From contig JAENIS010000015.1 of the NCBI GenBank assembly GCA_016844285.1, positions 1 through 20,910 of the forward strand: a stretch of 20,910 bases of DNA, written 5' to 3'. Made by a program: the position numbers and the translations under genes. This stretch comes from Dehalococcoidales bacterium. Its GTDB lineage: Bacteria; Chloroflexota; Dehalococcoidia; Dehalococcoidales; UBA2162. Below, piece by piece: positions 1-7,541 of this stretch. The notes under the pieces are model-generated. The model ran no database searches. It was not told where the DNA came from and was given only the letters and a program-made list of their open reading frames with translations. The first letter of the stretch is position 1. The number at the start of each line of letters is the position of its first letter.

Positions 1-103
1 ATGTTACCACGGCACGAACATGGCATCACTGTTTTGCTACAGGTATATCCATCTATACTGAAGGTAAAGGTTATGCCTTGTCAAGGACAGAGTCACCATG
101 GTA

Positions 104-132
104 TTGTTCCATCGGGGTGTAACTGGTATAAT
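104..132 (+). promoter_or_regulatory. sigma70-type promoter with extended -10
   Basis: TTGTTC at 104-109 is followed by a 17-base spacer and a perfect TATAAT at 127-132. TGG directly before the -10 makes it an extended -10 element. It lies about 60 bases upstream of the likely ATG of the membrane protein gene and would serve that gene and the overlapping transposase gene. Nothing else supportable is seen in bases 1-100. Confidence 0.6.
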
Positions 133-193
133 CTCCTTACCAAAGGGGACACAAGATGAATAGGGTGTGCCCCTGGGTAAGGGGGATAAGGCA

Positions 194-922
194 ATGCTTA
201 ATTCAATGCTTAATTCAATCGGAGCATACTTCTTTGCCGTGCTCTATTGGTGGTGGGTTATGGTGTTAGGCGTTATTTTACCCACCATTGACTACGTTGT
301 TAAACTTGGAGATAAAGTTCCTAATATACCAAATTGGGCATTGTGGACAAGTGGTATATTGGGAATAGTAATTGCTCAGTTTTTGGCATTTCACAAAGTT
401 AGAATGGAGCGAGAGCGAATAACAAATGAACTTAGGCAGCATGAAAATACGCATCCTGACGCCGAAGTCGAAGTGATATGCGATGGTAACAGCCTCTGTC
501 TAGACGTTAAGAACAGTGGGCATGGAAAGGGTGATTTTCAAGCACAGATACTTCAGTGGCAAAATGTAACGCTCAATCCAAAGATGGACGGCGCATACGA
601 CGCTATGTGGCTAAACAACAATAATGAACCAAACGCCAAAATCTGCACTTTGATTCCTGACAAACGGGGTAGAGGTAGACTTTTAATCACTAAGACTATT
701 GGTCACCAAGACCTAAACGGAAATAAGGGCAAACTGCAAGAGATTATGTCTCCGAGTGGTTCATTACAGCGCACCGCTACTGTGGAGGCCGATTCTGACT
801 TACTCGTTAAGGTTGAGGTGCTCTCTGACCCTAAGCTAGCCAAGCCCTGTATTCATACCTACGTTGTGTATGTCACCAATACAGGGATTTGGAAATACTG
901 TAGGGAGGCTAATAAAAAATGA
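194..922 (+). CDS. two-TM membrane protein of unknown function
   Basis: I do not recognise this family. From the ATG at 194 it has 242 residues. Two hydrophobic segments are visible, at about residues 11-33 (rich in Trp/Tyr, ending at a Pro) and 48-67. A basic/acidic stretch with MERERITNELRQ follows, and then a soluble domain of about 160 residues that looks beta-rich. The frame is open from a GTG at 167, but the run of five G at 181-185 is ideally spaced from ATG 194, so I prefer that start; another ATG follows at 206. The stop overlaps the transposase start as ATGA, so the two genes are probably translationally coupled. It could be a passenger or partner of the transposase, but nothing in its sequence shows a function. 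Confidence 0.7.
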   Translation: MLNSMLNSIGAYFFAVLYWWWVMVLGVILPTIDYVVKLGDKVPNIPNWALWTSGILGIVIAQFLAFHKVRMERERITNELRQHENTHPDAEVEVICDGNSLCLDVKNSGHGKGDFQAQILQWQNVTLNPKMDGAYDAMWLNNNNEPNAKICTLIPDKRGRGRLLITKTIGHQDLNGNKGKLQEIMSPSGSLQRTATVEADSDLLVKVEVLSDPKLAKPCIHTYVVYVTNTGIWKYCREANKK

Positions 923-1869
923 TAGAATCTAACCCGAATCCGAATATCGTGAAGCTCACCGTCCGAAAGCCTGATACCGGGAAGCTGATTTTGAGAACTA
1001 AAGCTCACCTTGAGGAGCGCCACTTCACCGAACCAGAGCCTATCCGGTGTAAGTGGTGTGGGTCGAAAGACATCAAGAAGTATGGCACGCGCAAAGACGT
1101 TCAGGAATACCTCTGCGGGAAGTGCGGGCGGAAGTTCAGCAACAAAGACGCTCCCTATGGTATGCAGACTACCGTTGAGCAAATCGGCACCGCCATTGCC
1201 TTATACTACGATGGGCTTTCCCTCAGTGACGTAGCCCGCCGGTTGGATGAGACCTTTCACAATCCCGTATCTCGCTCTACTGTTTACCGGTGGCTGGTGA
1301 AATACGCCAAAGAAGGCATAAACCTGCTGGAATCACTCAAGCCACAAGTTTCCGATACCTGGGTGGTAGATGAGACAGTTTTAAAGGTAGATAGTGGCAA
1401 CCTATGGTTTTGGGATGTCATCGACGAAAAGACTCGCTTTTTACTCGCCTCGCACCTTTCCAAAAGCCGAACTATCAATGATGTTAAGACAGTGATGCAC
1501 CGCGCACAAAAAAGAGCGGGGAAGTCGCCACGATTCATCCTCTCCGATAGCTTAGGCGTGTATCCTGATGGGATAGAGCGTATCTTCGGCGCTGACTCCA
1601 AACATATTCAGGTGCACGGGCTTACCCACGAGATAAACACGAATCTGATTGAGAGGTTTCATTCGACCATTAAAGAGCGCACCAAGATAATCCGAGGTTT
1701 CAAATCATACGATACCGCCGAATTGCTGATGGATGGCTTCCTGATTCACTATAACTTCTTTAGACCGCACATGAGCCTAAACGGGCGGACACCCGCCGAA
1801 GTAGCAGGAATTAAGCTACCGATAAAAAACTGGACTGATTTAGTCCGTAAGGTAGGGAAGATACAGTAA
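919..1869 (+). CDS. DDE transposase/integrase with N-terminal zinc ribbon (IS6-like)
   Basis: 316 residues. The N-terminal zinc ribbon has Cys pairs C44/C47 and C66/C69 (CKWCGSK and CGKCGRKF). A helix-turn-helix-like region follows at about 85-130 (SLSDVARRLDETF, then SRSTVYRWLVKYA). The rve-type catalytic core has D151 in WVVDETVLKV, D210 in FILSDSLG and E245 in NLIERFHSTIKERTK, so the DDE triad is intact. The C-terminal HYNFFRPHMSLNGRTPAEVAG is typical of DDE transposases of the IS6/IS240-like group common in archaea and Chloroflexota. The start overlaps the previous stop by four bases. I could not find convincing terminal inverted repeats, so it may be an element with decayed ends or a stand-alone transposase-derived gene. 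Confidence 0.88.
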   Translation: MIESNPNPNIVKLTVRKPDTGKLILRTKAHLEERHFTEPEPIRCKWCGSKDIKKYGTRKDVQEYLCGKCGRKFSNKDAPYGMQTTVEQIGTAIALYYDGLSLSDVARRLDETFHNPVSRSTVYRWLVKYAKEGINLLESLKPQVSDTWVVDETVLKVDSGNLWFWDVIDEKTRFLLASHLSKSRTINDVKTVMHRAQKRAGKSPRFILSDSLGVYPDGIERIFGADSKHIQVHGLTHEINTNLIERFHSTIKERTKIIRGFKSYDTAELLMDGFLIHYNFFRPHMSLNGRTPAEVAGIKLPIKNWTDLVRKVGKIQ

Positions 1870-1871
1870 AT

Positions 1872-2000
1872 ATGGGAGATACACTCAAATGGAACAAAAC
1901 CGTCAAGGCGAACCGATTCCATTGCCGGTCCAAGTATGATAGAATTAGGTCACCGTGTCGTTTGCGGTGCCATACGTTAGAAGGTTTTTGTTTGAGGTAA
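1872..2000 (+). CDS. small Cys-rich ORF of 42 residues (doubtful)
   Basis: An ATG two bases after the transposase stop opens a 42-residue frame, basic, with Cys at positions 18, 29, 33 and 40 and the motif CRLRCHTLEGFC near the end. It could be a tiny zinc-binding protein or a degraded C-terminal fragment, since short Cys-rich frames often trail transposases. No strong Shine-Dalgarno sequence is visible beyond the end of the transposase gene. Its end contributes the GAGGTAAGAG that probably serves as ribosome binding site for the next gene. Confidence 0.25.
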   Translation: MGDTLKWNKTVKANRFHCRSKYDRIRSPCRLRCHTLEGFCLR

Positions 2001-2007
2001 GAGTGAA

Positions 2008-3219
2008 ATGTCTGAGCAAGTTTTGACCGGTATAAAAGTCCTTGATTTAACCCACTATATTGCCGGGCCTTTTTGCACCAAGCTGATGGCGGATTATGGT
2101 GCCGATGTTATCAAGATTGAAAGGCCGGGAATGGGCGATGGGGCGAGGCAGGCTGGGCCTTTCCCAGGAGATATACCCGACCGCGAGAAAAGCGGCTTAT
2201 TCTTATACCTTAACACGAATAAGCAGGGGATTACGCTAAACTTGAAAACGAAGACAGGCGTGGATTTCCTCAAAGAACTGGTTAAGAAATCGGATATCCT
2301 GGTAGAGAGCTTCAGCCCACATGTCATGCCTGGTTTGGGATTGGATTACCAGACACTAAAAAAACTAAACCCAGGACTGATAATGACTTCTATCTCCAGT
2401 TTTGGGCAGACAGGTCCTTATCGAGACTGGAAGGCGAGTGAAATCGCCCTCTATGCGTTAAGTGGGCAGATGCATCGAACAGGGGATCCCGATAGAGAAC
2501 CACTAAAGCACGCACTCAACGTCTTTCAATATTTTGCCGGTAAGGTAGCCTGTTTGGTTACAGTTGCCGCCGCGATAAGAAGCGCCATCACGGGAGAAGG
2601 AGAATACATTGACCTCTCGCTTTTGGATGTAATGCGGGGAGATGTTAATAATAATATTATCGACTATAGTTACTCCGGAACAATAGGTGGTAGAAATGTA
2701 GCTAAGAACGCTACCATTTACCCTATGGGTGCGTATCCGGTAAAGGATGGTTACGTTGCTATACAGGGAGGAGGTGGTGGAACTCGTTGGGTGCCGCGCC
2801 TCTTTGACCTGATTGGCCAGCCAGAATTGAGAAAGGACCCAAGATTTTCCACTGCCAACAATGTGGCAAAAAATAGCCTTGATTTTTTCCCTTTGCTCTA
2901 CACATGGCTAATCGAGCACACCAAGGAGGAGGCCTTCGAGGCAGCACGCAAGGCAAGATACCCGCTAGCGCCAATCTATAATACCGAAGAGGTAATGAAC
3001 AATCCTCAGTATAAAGAGCGCGGATTTTTTATCGAAATTGAGCACCCGGTAGCGGGAAAGTTGACCTACCCCGGGGCGCAATTCAGGATGTCAGAGGGCG
3101 GGTTTGCGGTCAGAAGGCCAGCACCGCTTTTAGGACAGCATAATAAAGAGATATATTGTGGGCTTCTAGGGTGTTCTGCAGAGGAACTTAGCACGCTTAG
3201 TAGATGCGGAGTAATCTAA
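2008..3219 (+). CDS. class III CoA-transferase (CaiB/BaiF family)
   Basis: 403 residues, the usual length for the family. Members move CoA between acyl groups in the cytoplasm through an aspartyl-CoA intermediate. The N-terminal signature VLDLTHYIAGPFCTKLMADY and GADVIKIERP, the central SISSFGQTGPYRDW, and GEGEYIDLSLLDVM are all present. D207 in the last motif aligns with the catalytic Asp169 of formyl-CoA transferase. The C-terminal APLLGQHNKEIY is also typical. The start is ATG with GAGGTAAGAG just upstream. The gene is followed after 22 bases by a second, unequal CoA-transferase gene, so a two-gene operon is likely and the products may form a heteromer. The substrates cannot be read from sequence. 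Confidence 0.92.
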   Translation: MSEQVLTGIKVLDLTHYIAGPFCTKLMADYGADVIKIERPGMGDGARQAGPFPGDIPDREKSGLFLYLNTNKQGITLNLKTKTGVDFLKELVKKSDILVESFSPHVMPGLGLDYQTLKKLNPGLIMTSISSFGQTGPYRDWKASEIALYALSGQMHRTGDPDREPLKHALNVFQYFAGKVACLVTVAAAIRSAITGEGEYIDLSLLDVMRGDVNNNIIDYSYSGTIGGRNVAKNATIYPMGAYPVKDGYVAIQGGGGGTRWVPRLFDLIGQPELRKDPRFSTANNVAKNSLDFFPLLYTWLIEHTKEEAFEAARKARYPLAPIYNTEEVMNNPQYKERGFFIEIEHPVAGKLTYPGAQFRMSEGGFAVRRPAPLLGQHNKEIYCGLLGCSAEELSTLSRCGVI

Positions 3220-3241
3220 ACCGTAGCGAGGAGGTCGTTTG

Positions 3242-4534
3242 ATGCGCAAGGGGTTTATCTTATCCAATATAAGAGTGGTTGAGATTGGGGAGGGACGAGT
3301 CGGTCCCTGGGCCGGGCTTTTACTGGCTGACCTGGGTGCCGAGGTCATCAAGATAGAATCCATCACCAGGCTAGATCAGACCAGAGGAGCAACGAGGATA
3401 TCTCTGGCGCCAACTTCTGGACCTGCTCACTTTTATGCTGGTTATCCGGATGGCGTACTGGGGGAAAGGCATTGGAATCGCCACGGAGAGTTTACTGCCA
3501 GAAATCTCGGTAAGTATGGCATAACCCTCGATCTAACCAAGCCTAAAGGACTACAAACATGCCTGCGGTTGATAAAGGTCAGTGACGTCTTTCTGATTAG
3601 TTCAGCGGCAGGAGTTGCTGAGAAATTAGGTCTTAGCTATGAAGATGTCGTTAAAGTAAATCCAAACATTGTTTTCCTGTCTTCTACTGGCTTTGGTAGA
3701 ACTGGTCTTTATGCTCAGCAAGTGGCGATGGGGAGCACGATTGATGCTGCGGCTGGGCTCTTTGGATTGCGCGATTACGGGGATGGGGATAGTACTGCCA
3801 CCAGTCCGAGTACCCATTGCGATTCTATCGGCGCCTTAAATAATGCCCTTGGTATCATATTCGCTCTCTACTATCATCAGAAGACAGGAAAAGGAATATA
3901 TGTCGATGTCTCGATGGTTGAGCCAAGCATGTCCCATATTGGCGAAGCATTTATGGATTACACGATGAATCGTCGGATATGGCATTCGCTGGGCAACCGG
4001 GATATAACAATGAGCCCACAGGGCTGCTATCCATGTAAGGGTAAGGATGAGTGGGTCACACTCTCCGTAGCCTCTGACGAAGAATGGCGACGATTAACTA
4101 TAGTCATGGGCATGCCACAATTGGCTGATGACGAGAGATTTGCCAATGTGCTGGCAAGGCTAAAGAATCAGGATGAGCTTGATGAGTTGATAAAGGGCTG
4201 GACGGCTCAGCAGACCAAGTTTGAGGTGATGCATCGGCTACAGCAGGCGGGCATTGCCGCCGGTGCAGTATTAAATAGTGCCGATATCTACAATGACCCT
4301 CATGCCAAAGAAAGAGGCTTCCTTGAGGTTGTTGACCAACCTGAGGTTGGTGTGCGCACTATCCCGGGTCGGCTTTGGAAGCTAGGCGAAACCGAAGTAC
4401 CGAAGCGTAGTCACGCTCCAACTCTGGGCGAACACAATGATTATGTGCTGAAGGAAATCATCGGCTTAACTTCTGAAGAAGTACTTGAGCTGGAGCAAGA
4501 ACATATTATTGGTACAATCCCTGTTGACACGTAG
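3242..4534 (+). CDS. class III CoA-transferase paralogue, Glu in place of catalytic Asp
   Basis: 430 residues from ATG 3242; a TTG directly before it is also in frame. GAGGAGGT about seven bases upstream fits the ATG. The fold signatures are clear: VVEIGEGRVGPWAGLLLADL, GAEVIKIES, SSTGFGRTGLYAQQ, KGIYVDVSMVEPSM and APTLGEHNDYVL. In the last-but-one motif the residue aligned with the catalytic Asp of the family (VDVSMxD) is E227. The first CoA-transferase has the normal Asp. The tandem arrangement therefore suggests one active and one altered subunit, or a Glu-dependent variant; this is inference. The two genes share family but little identity. Confidence 0.9.
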   Translation: MRKGFILSNIRVVEIGEGRVGPWAGLLLADLGAEVIKIESITRLDQTRGATRISLAPTSGPAHFYAGYPDGVLGERHWNRHGEFTARNLGKYGITLDLTKPKGLQTCLRLIKVSDVFLISSAAGVAEKLGLSYEDVVKVNPNIVFLSSTGFGRTGLYAQQVAMGSTIDAAAGLFGLRDYGDGDSTATSPSTHCDSIGALNNALGIIFALYYHQKTGKGIYVDVSMVEPSMSHIGEAFMDYTMNRRIWHSLGNRDITMSPQGCYPCKGKDEWVTLSVASDEEWRRLTIVMGMPQLADDERFANVLARLKNQDELDELIKGWTAQQTKFEVMHRLQQAGIAAGAVLNSADIYNDPHAKERGFLEVVDQPEVGVRTIPGRLWKLGETEVPKRSHAPTLGEHNDYVLKEIIGLTSEEVLELEQEHIIGTIPVDT

Positions 4535-4819
4535 TCTCGTCAGCGATTGAATACAATTGAATACAATGGTAGAACATCATCCTTGGTAGCCACCGGTGAA
4601 AATACATCTGATGTTCTGGGATTGAATGAACGCCATTAGTTCACTTTAAGTGCCAGATTGACTTAGATATCTCTATCTATATCTCTTTCAGCCTGGCGCA
4701 AATTTGCCAGTAGTTTGTGTTTTGTTGGTTAACTATCAGAGAATAACAAGATTGCGTGCGTTTATCGTACGAATGTACTGACTAAACGGTTAAGGTAACC
4801 GGTCTTCTCCGTCAACAAT
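4535..4819. other. intergenic stretch with 10-bp tandem repeat
   Basis: Between the CoA-transferase pair and the CapA promoter there are about 285 bases without a credible gene. The only structure I see is a perfect tandem duplication of ATTGAATACA at 4546-4565. No terminator-like hairpin with a T-run is evident after the CoA-transferase gene. Confidence 0.4.
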
Positions 4820-4845
4820 GCTCAAATGAGCCAAGTCATTTGAGC
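4820..4845. promoter_or_regulatory. 10-bp perfect dyad, candidate operator
   Basis: GCTCAAATGA and its exact reverse complement TCATTTGAGC are separated by six bases. The dyad ends five bases upstream of the -35 box of the CapA promoter, the usual place for an activator or repressor site. No T-run follows, so a terminator is less likely. Confidence 0.45.
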
Positions 4846-4850
4846 GGATA

Positions 4851-4879
4851 TTGACATGATTCCTTCGGAGTAGTATAGT
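4851..4879 (+). promoter_or_regulatory. sigma70-type promoter for the CapA block
   Basis: Perfect TTGACA at 4851-4856, a 17-base spacer and TATAGT at 4874-4879, about 58 bases upstream of the first CapA start. It is one of the best promoter matches in the window. Confidence 0.7.
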
Positions 4880-4937
4880 TGGCTAAAATGGGTGGTGTAC
4901 CCAAATACTCAGCCGGAATTCACGAAGGAGGGTACAC

Positions 4938-6056
4938 ATGGTTCAAGCAAAGAAGAATTCAGTCACCGTCGTGGCGGTGGGTGACGTTAGAGTTGTCCGC
5001 CGCGATTATCATCTGAGCTTTACCAAAGTTGCTCATATCCTGAAAGAGGCTGATATCGCCTTTTTTGATTGCGAGAGCACCTACGCCGAAAAGGGCTCTC
5101 CCGGTATGGCTCAGCATGGTGCTTCATATCATGACCCATCCAGGATGCCTGCTCTTGCCCTGGCCGGTTTCGATGTGTGTACTTTGGCCACCAACCATAC
5201 TCTGGACTGGGGGACAGACGCTGTTATCGAGTGCCGTGAGCGTCTCGAGGCGATGGGTATTGCCGTTTGTGGTGCCGGTCGCAATATCAGCGAAGCCAGG
5301 AAACCAGCCATTCTAGAGCGAAACGGCGTGAAGGTGGCTTTCCTGGGTTACTTATCAGTGGGGCCAATTGGGTGCAGGGCAGAGGAAGACAAGCCCGGTG
5401 CGGCGATGGTGAGGGCACATACGGTGTATGAGCCGTATGAATATCAGCCGGGGACTCCACCAAGGGTTCTGACCTTCGCCCATAAAGAAGATTTGCAGAA
5501 TATGGTCGAGGACATCAAGAAAGCCAAGGAGCAAGCTGACATCGTGGTAATGACTGACCATTGGGGGATACACAACGCACCCGCAGTTATCCCTGACTAC
5601 TGTTTCGAGGTCGGGCATGCGGCGATAGATGCCGGCGCTGACCTTGTATTGGGCACTCATCCGCATATATTGAAGGGCATAGAGGTCTATAAAGGGAAGA
5701 CCATTGTGCATAGCCTGGCCAATTTTGCCATGGAGAACGCCATAGGTCAGAGAGAAGGCGAGGTAAGGGGCTTATCACTAAAATCCTGGGGGCAGACCAT
5801 GGCCAAGATTTATCGGCCACGCCATGCCGACCAGAGCAAGTCACTCATCTTGAAGTGTGTTATATCCGGGAAAAGGATACAACAGGTCTCATATATTCCG
5901 GTTATGCTGGATGATGAGTGGTCTAACCCCGAGCCTCTAGTACGTAGTGATCCCAGGGCGCAGGACATATTCCGATATGTAGAGGACATCTCCCGTGACG
6001 TTGGGTTTGGTACCAAGTTCTCCTGGGATGGTAATGAGGTAGTTATTACTACCTAG
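4938..6056 (+). CDS. CapA-family protein (PGA_cap, metallophosphoesterase fold), copy 1
   Basis: 372 residues. Family hallmarks are VVAVGDVRV (D16), FFDCES (E46), LATNHTLDWG (N86/H87), VVMTDHWG (H208) and GADLVLGTHPHILKGIEVY (H241/H243), then TIVHSLANFAME. The family is related to CapA/PgsA of poly-gamma-glutamate synthesis and has a calcineurin-like metallophosphoesterase fold. The enzymatic role of most stand-alone members is unknown. There is no signal peptide or membrane segment, unlike Bacillus PgsA, so a cytoplasmic location is predicted. AGGAGGG precedes the ATG. A paralogue follows after 72 bases, and a binding-protein gene after that, suggesting a joint role, perhaps in a peptide or polymer pathway; this is inference. 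Confidence 0.88.
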   Translation: MVQAKKNSVTVVAVGDVRVVRRDYHLSFTKVAHILKEADIAFFDCESTYAEKGSPGMAQHGASYHDPSRMPALALAGFDVCTLATNHTLDWGTDAVIECRERLEAMGIAVCGAGRNISEARKPAILERNGVKVAFLGYLSVGPIGCRAEEDKPGAAMVRAHTVYEPYEYQPGTPPRVLTFAHKEDLQNMVEDIKKAKEQADIVVMTDHWGIHNAPAVIPDYCFEVGHAAIDAGADLVLGTHPHILKGIEVYKGKTIVHSLANFAMENAIGQREGEVRGLSLKSWGQTMAKIYRPRHADQSKSLILKCVISGKRIQQVSYIPVMLDDEWSNPEPLVRSDPRAQDIFRYVEDISRDVGFGTKFSWDGNEVVITT

Positions 6057-6128
6057 TTAGCAACGGACCTCTAGTCTAGCAATAGAGGCTAAGTTAACCA
6101 AAAGAAAAAATATAAAGGAGGAAGACAA

Positions 6129-7265
6129 GTGACCCAGAAGCAGAAGGAATCGATTACCCTGGTTGCCGTCGGAGATGTCAGCCCCAACCGTGATGACCCA
6201 CCGTCCATATTCCGTCATTGTGGTGATATCTTCCGTAAGGCGGATATCGTCTTCGGACAGTTGGAGTCCCCCTTGTCCGATAGAGGTACGCCTGTTTTCA
6301 TCTATCATGCCCCCTGCCGGTTAGGGGCCAAGAATATCTCGGCACTTACCAAAGAAGGTGGTGACTTTGACGTGATGTCCTTCGCCGGTAACCACTCGAT
6401 GGACTACGGCTGGGAAGCCTTCTACGATACCCTTGATGCTCTCAAGAAGAATAACATTGCCGTGGTCGGTGCGGGAAGGAATATCCAGGAAGCAAGAAAG
6501 CCGGCTATCCTGGAAAGGAAAGGGACTAAGGTGGGCTTTCTTTCTTATCTCACCATCGTTGTTCCTGGTCTCACCGCCACAGACAAGGTGCCTGGTTGTG
6601 CTCCTCTCCAGGCCACCACTGCCTACCAACCGATTGACCCGCGGCCGGGCGCACCACCCGTCGTCATTACCCAGCTATTCCCGGAGGACAAGGAAGCGAT
6701 GGAGGCAGACATCAGAAGGTTAAGACCCCAGGTGGACGTGCTGGTAGTCTGTCAGCATACTGGCGTCACCCATGTTCCCGTGGTCATCGCCACGTGTCAG
6801 AAGGAAGGCGCTTATGCTGCCATCGATGCCGGGGCTGACCTTGTTATCCAGCACCATGCCCATATTCTCAAGGGTATCGAGGTATACAAAGGCAAGACCA
6901 TCTTCTACGGCACCAATCATTTTTGTATTGAGCATGGCCTTGCTTCTGCACCAACATATCGAGCGGGTAGATTGGAAGCCTGGGACCCTGGATACGTGAA
7001 GGCGAGCGCACAGATTTACTCACGGTACCGCCGGCGTGGCTACCATTTCCGGACGATGGTGGTCAAGGCGGTAATTCAGGATAAGAAAATCCAGAAGGTA
7101 GGCTTCATCCCGGCCTACATCAATGCCAATCGTGAGCCTGAGGTGCTGACGCGCCAGGACCCGCGGGCGCAGGAAGTCTTTGACTACGTGAAGGAAATAT
7201 CCGAGGACGAAGACTTGAAGATTAAGTTATCATGGGATGGCGACGAGGTAGTCATCGAAGCCTAG
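6129..7265 (+). CDS. CapA-family protein (PGA_cap), copy 2 with altered His motif
   Basis: 378 residues starting at GTG with AAAGGAGG upstream. It is clearly paralogous to copy 1: both contain GAGRNI.EARKPAILER and HILKGIEVYKGKTI. Motifs here are LVAVGDVSPN, FGQLES (E46), FAGNHSMDYG (N88/H89), VCQHTGV (H210) and GADLVIQHHAHILKG. The family's usual G-H/T-H-P-H is changed to QHHAH, keeping two His but losing Gly and Pro. Copy 1 has GTHPH. The pair may form a hetero-oligomer or act on different substrates. No signal peptide is visible. It shares the upstream promoter with copy 1. Confidence 0.87.
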   Translation: MTQKQKESITLVAVGDVSPNRDDPPSIFRHCGDIFRKADIVFGQLESPLSDRGTPVFIYHAPCRLGAKNISALTKEGGDFDVMSFAGNHSMDYGWEAFYDTLDALKKNNIAVVGAGRNIQEARKPAILERKGTKVGFLSYLTIVVPGLTATDKVPGCAPLQATTAYQPIDPRPGAPPVVITQLFPEDKEAMEADIRRLRPQVDVLVVCQHTGVTHVPVVIATCQKEGAYAAIDAGADLVIQHHAHILKGIEVYKGKTIFYGTNHFCIEHGLASAPTYRAGRLEAWDPGYVKASAQIYSRYRRRGYHFRTMVVKAVIQDKKIQKVGFIPAYINANREPEVLTRQDPRAQEVFDYVKEISEDEDLKIKLSWDGDEVVIEA

Positions 7266-7541
7266 CGAGCAAAGCAGAAGAGGACATGAGGGCAATCAGT
7301 GTTGTTTATCCGGAGCAGTGATAAGTCGTTACACTGCATAACAGAGGACGGGGAGGACCGGAAATTCCCCGCTTGATGATTGGCTTGTGATGTCAGGCGA
7401 AGGTTGGTTCCTCGCTGGAATGCCTGAAGGCTAGAGTTTACTTTTAATACTGATAGGCACCGTAAAGAATAAGACAGCAGATAAGTGAACGGTGAAAAAG
7501 CCTGAACGGCTCACTTGGAAATAAAAAATGAGGGGGTGGAA

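Noticed and set aside
1..159. 52-residue open frame from the first ATG of the window
   Set aside because: It overlaps the strong promoter at 104-132, has no ribosome binding site in view and its product is not protein-like.
60..1990. Terminal inverted repeats around the membrane protein/transposase pair
   Set aside because: I compared the flanks and found only weak, scattered similarity (GGCAC-type matches), not enough to call element ends.
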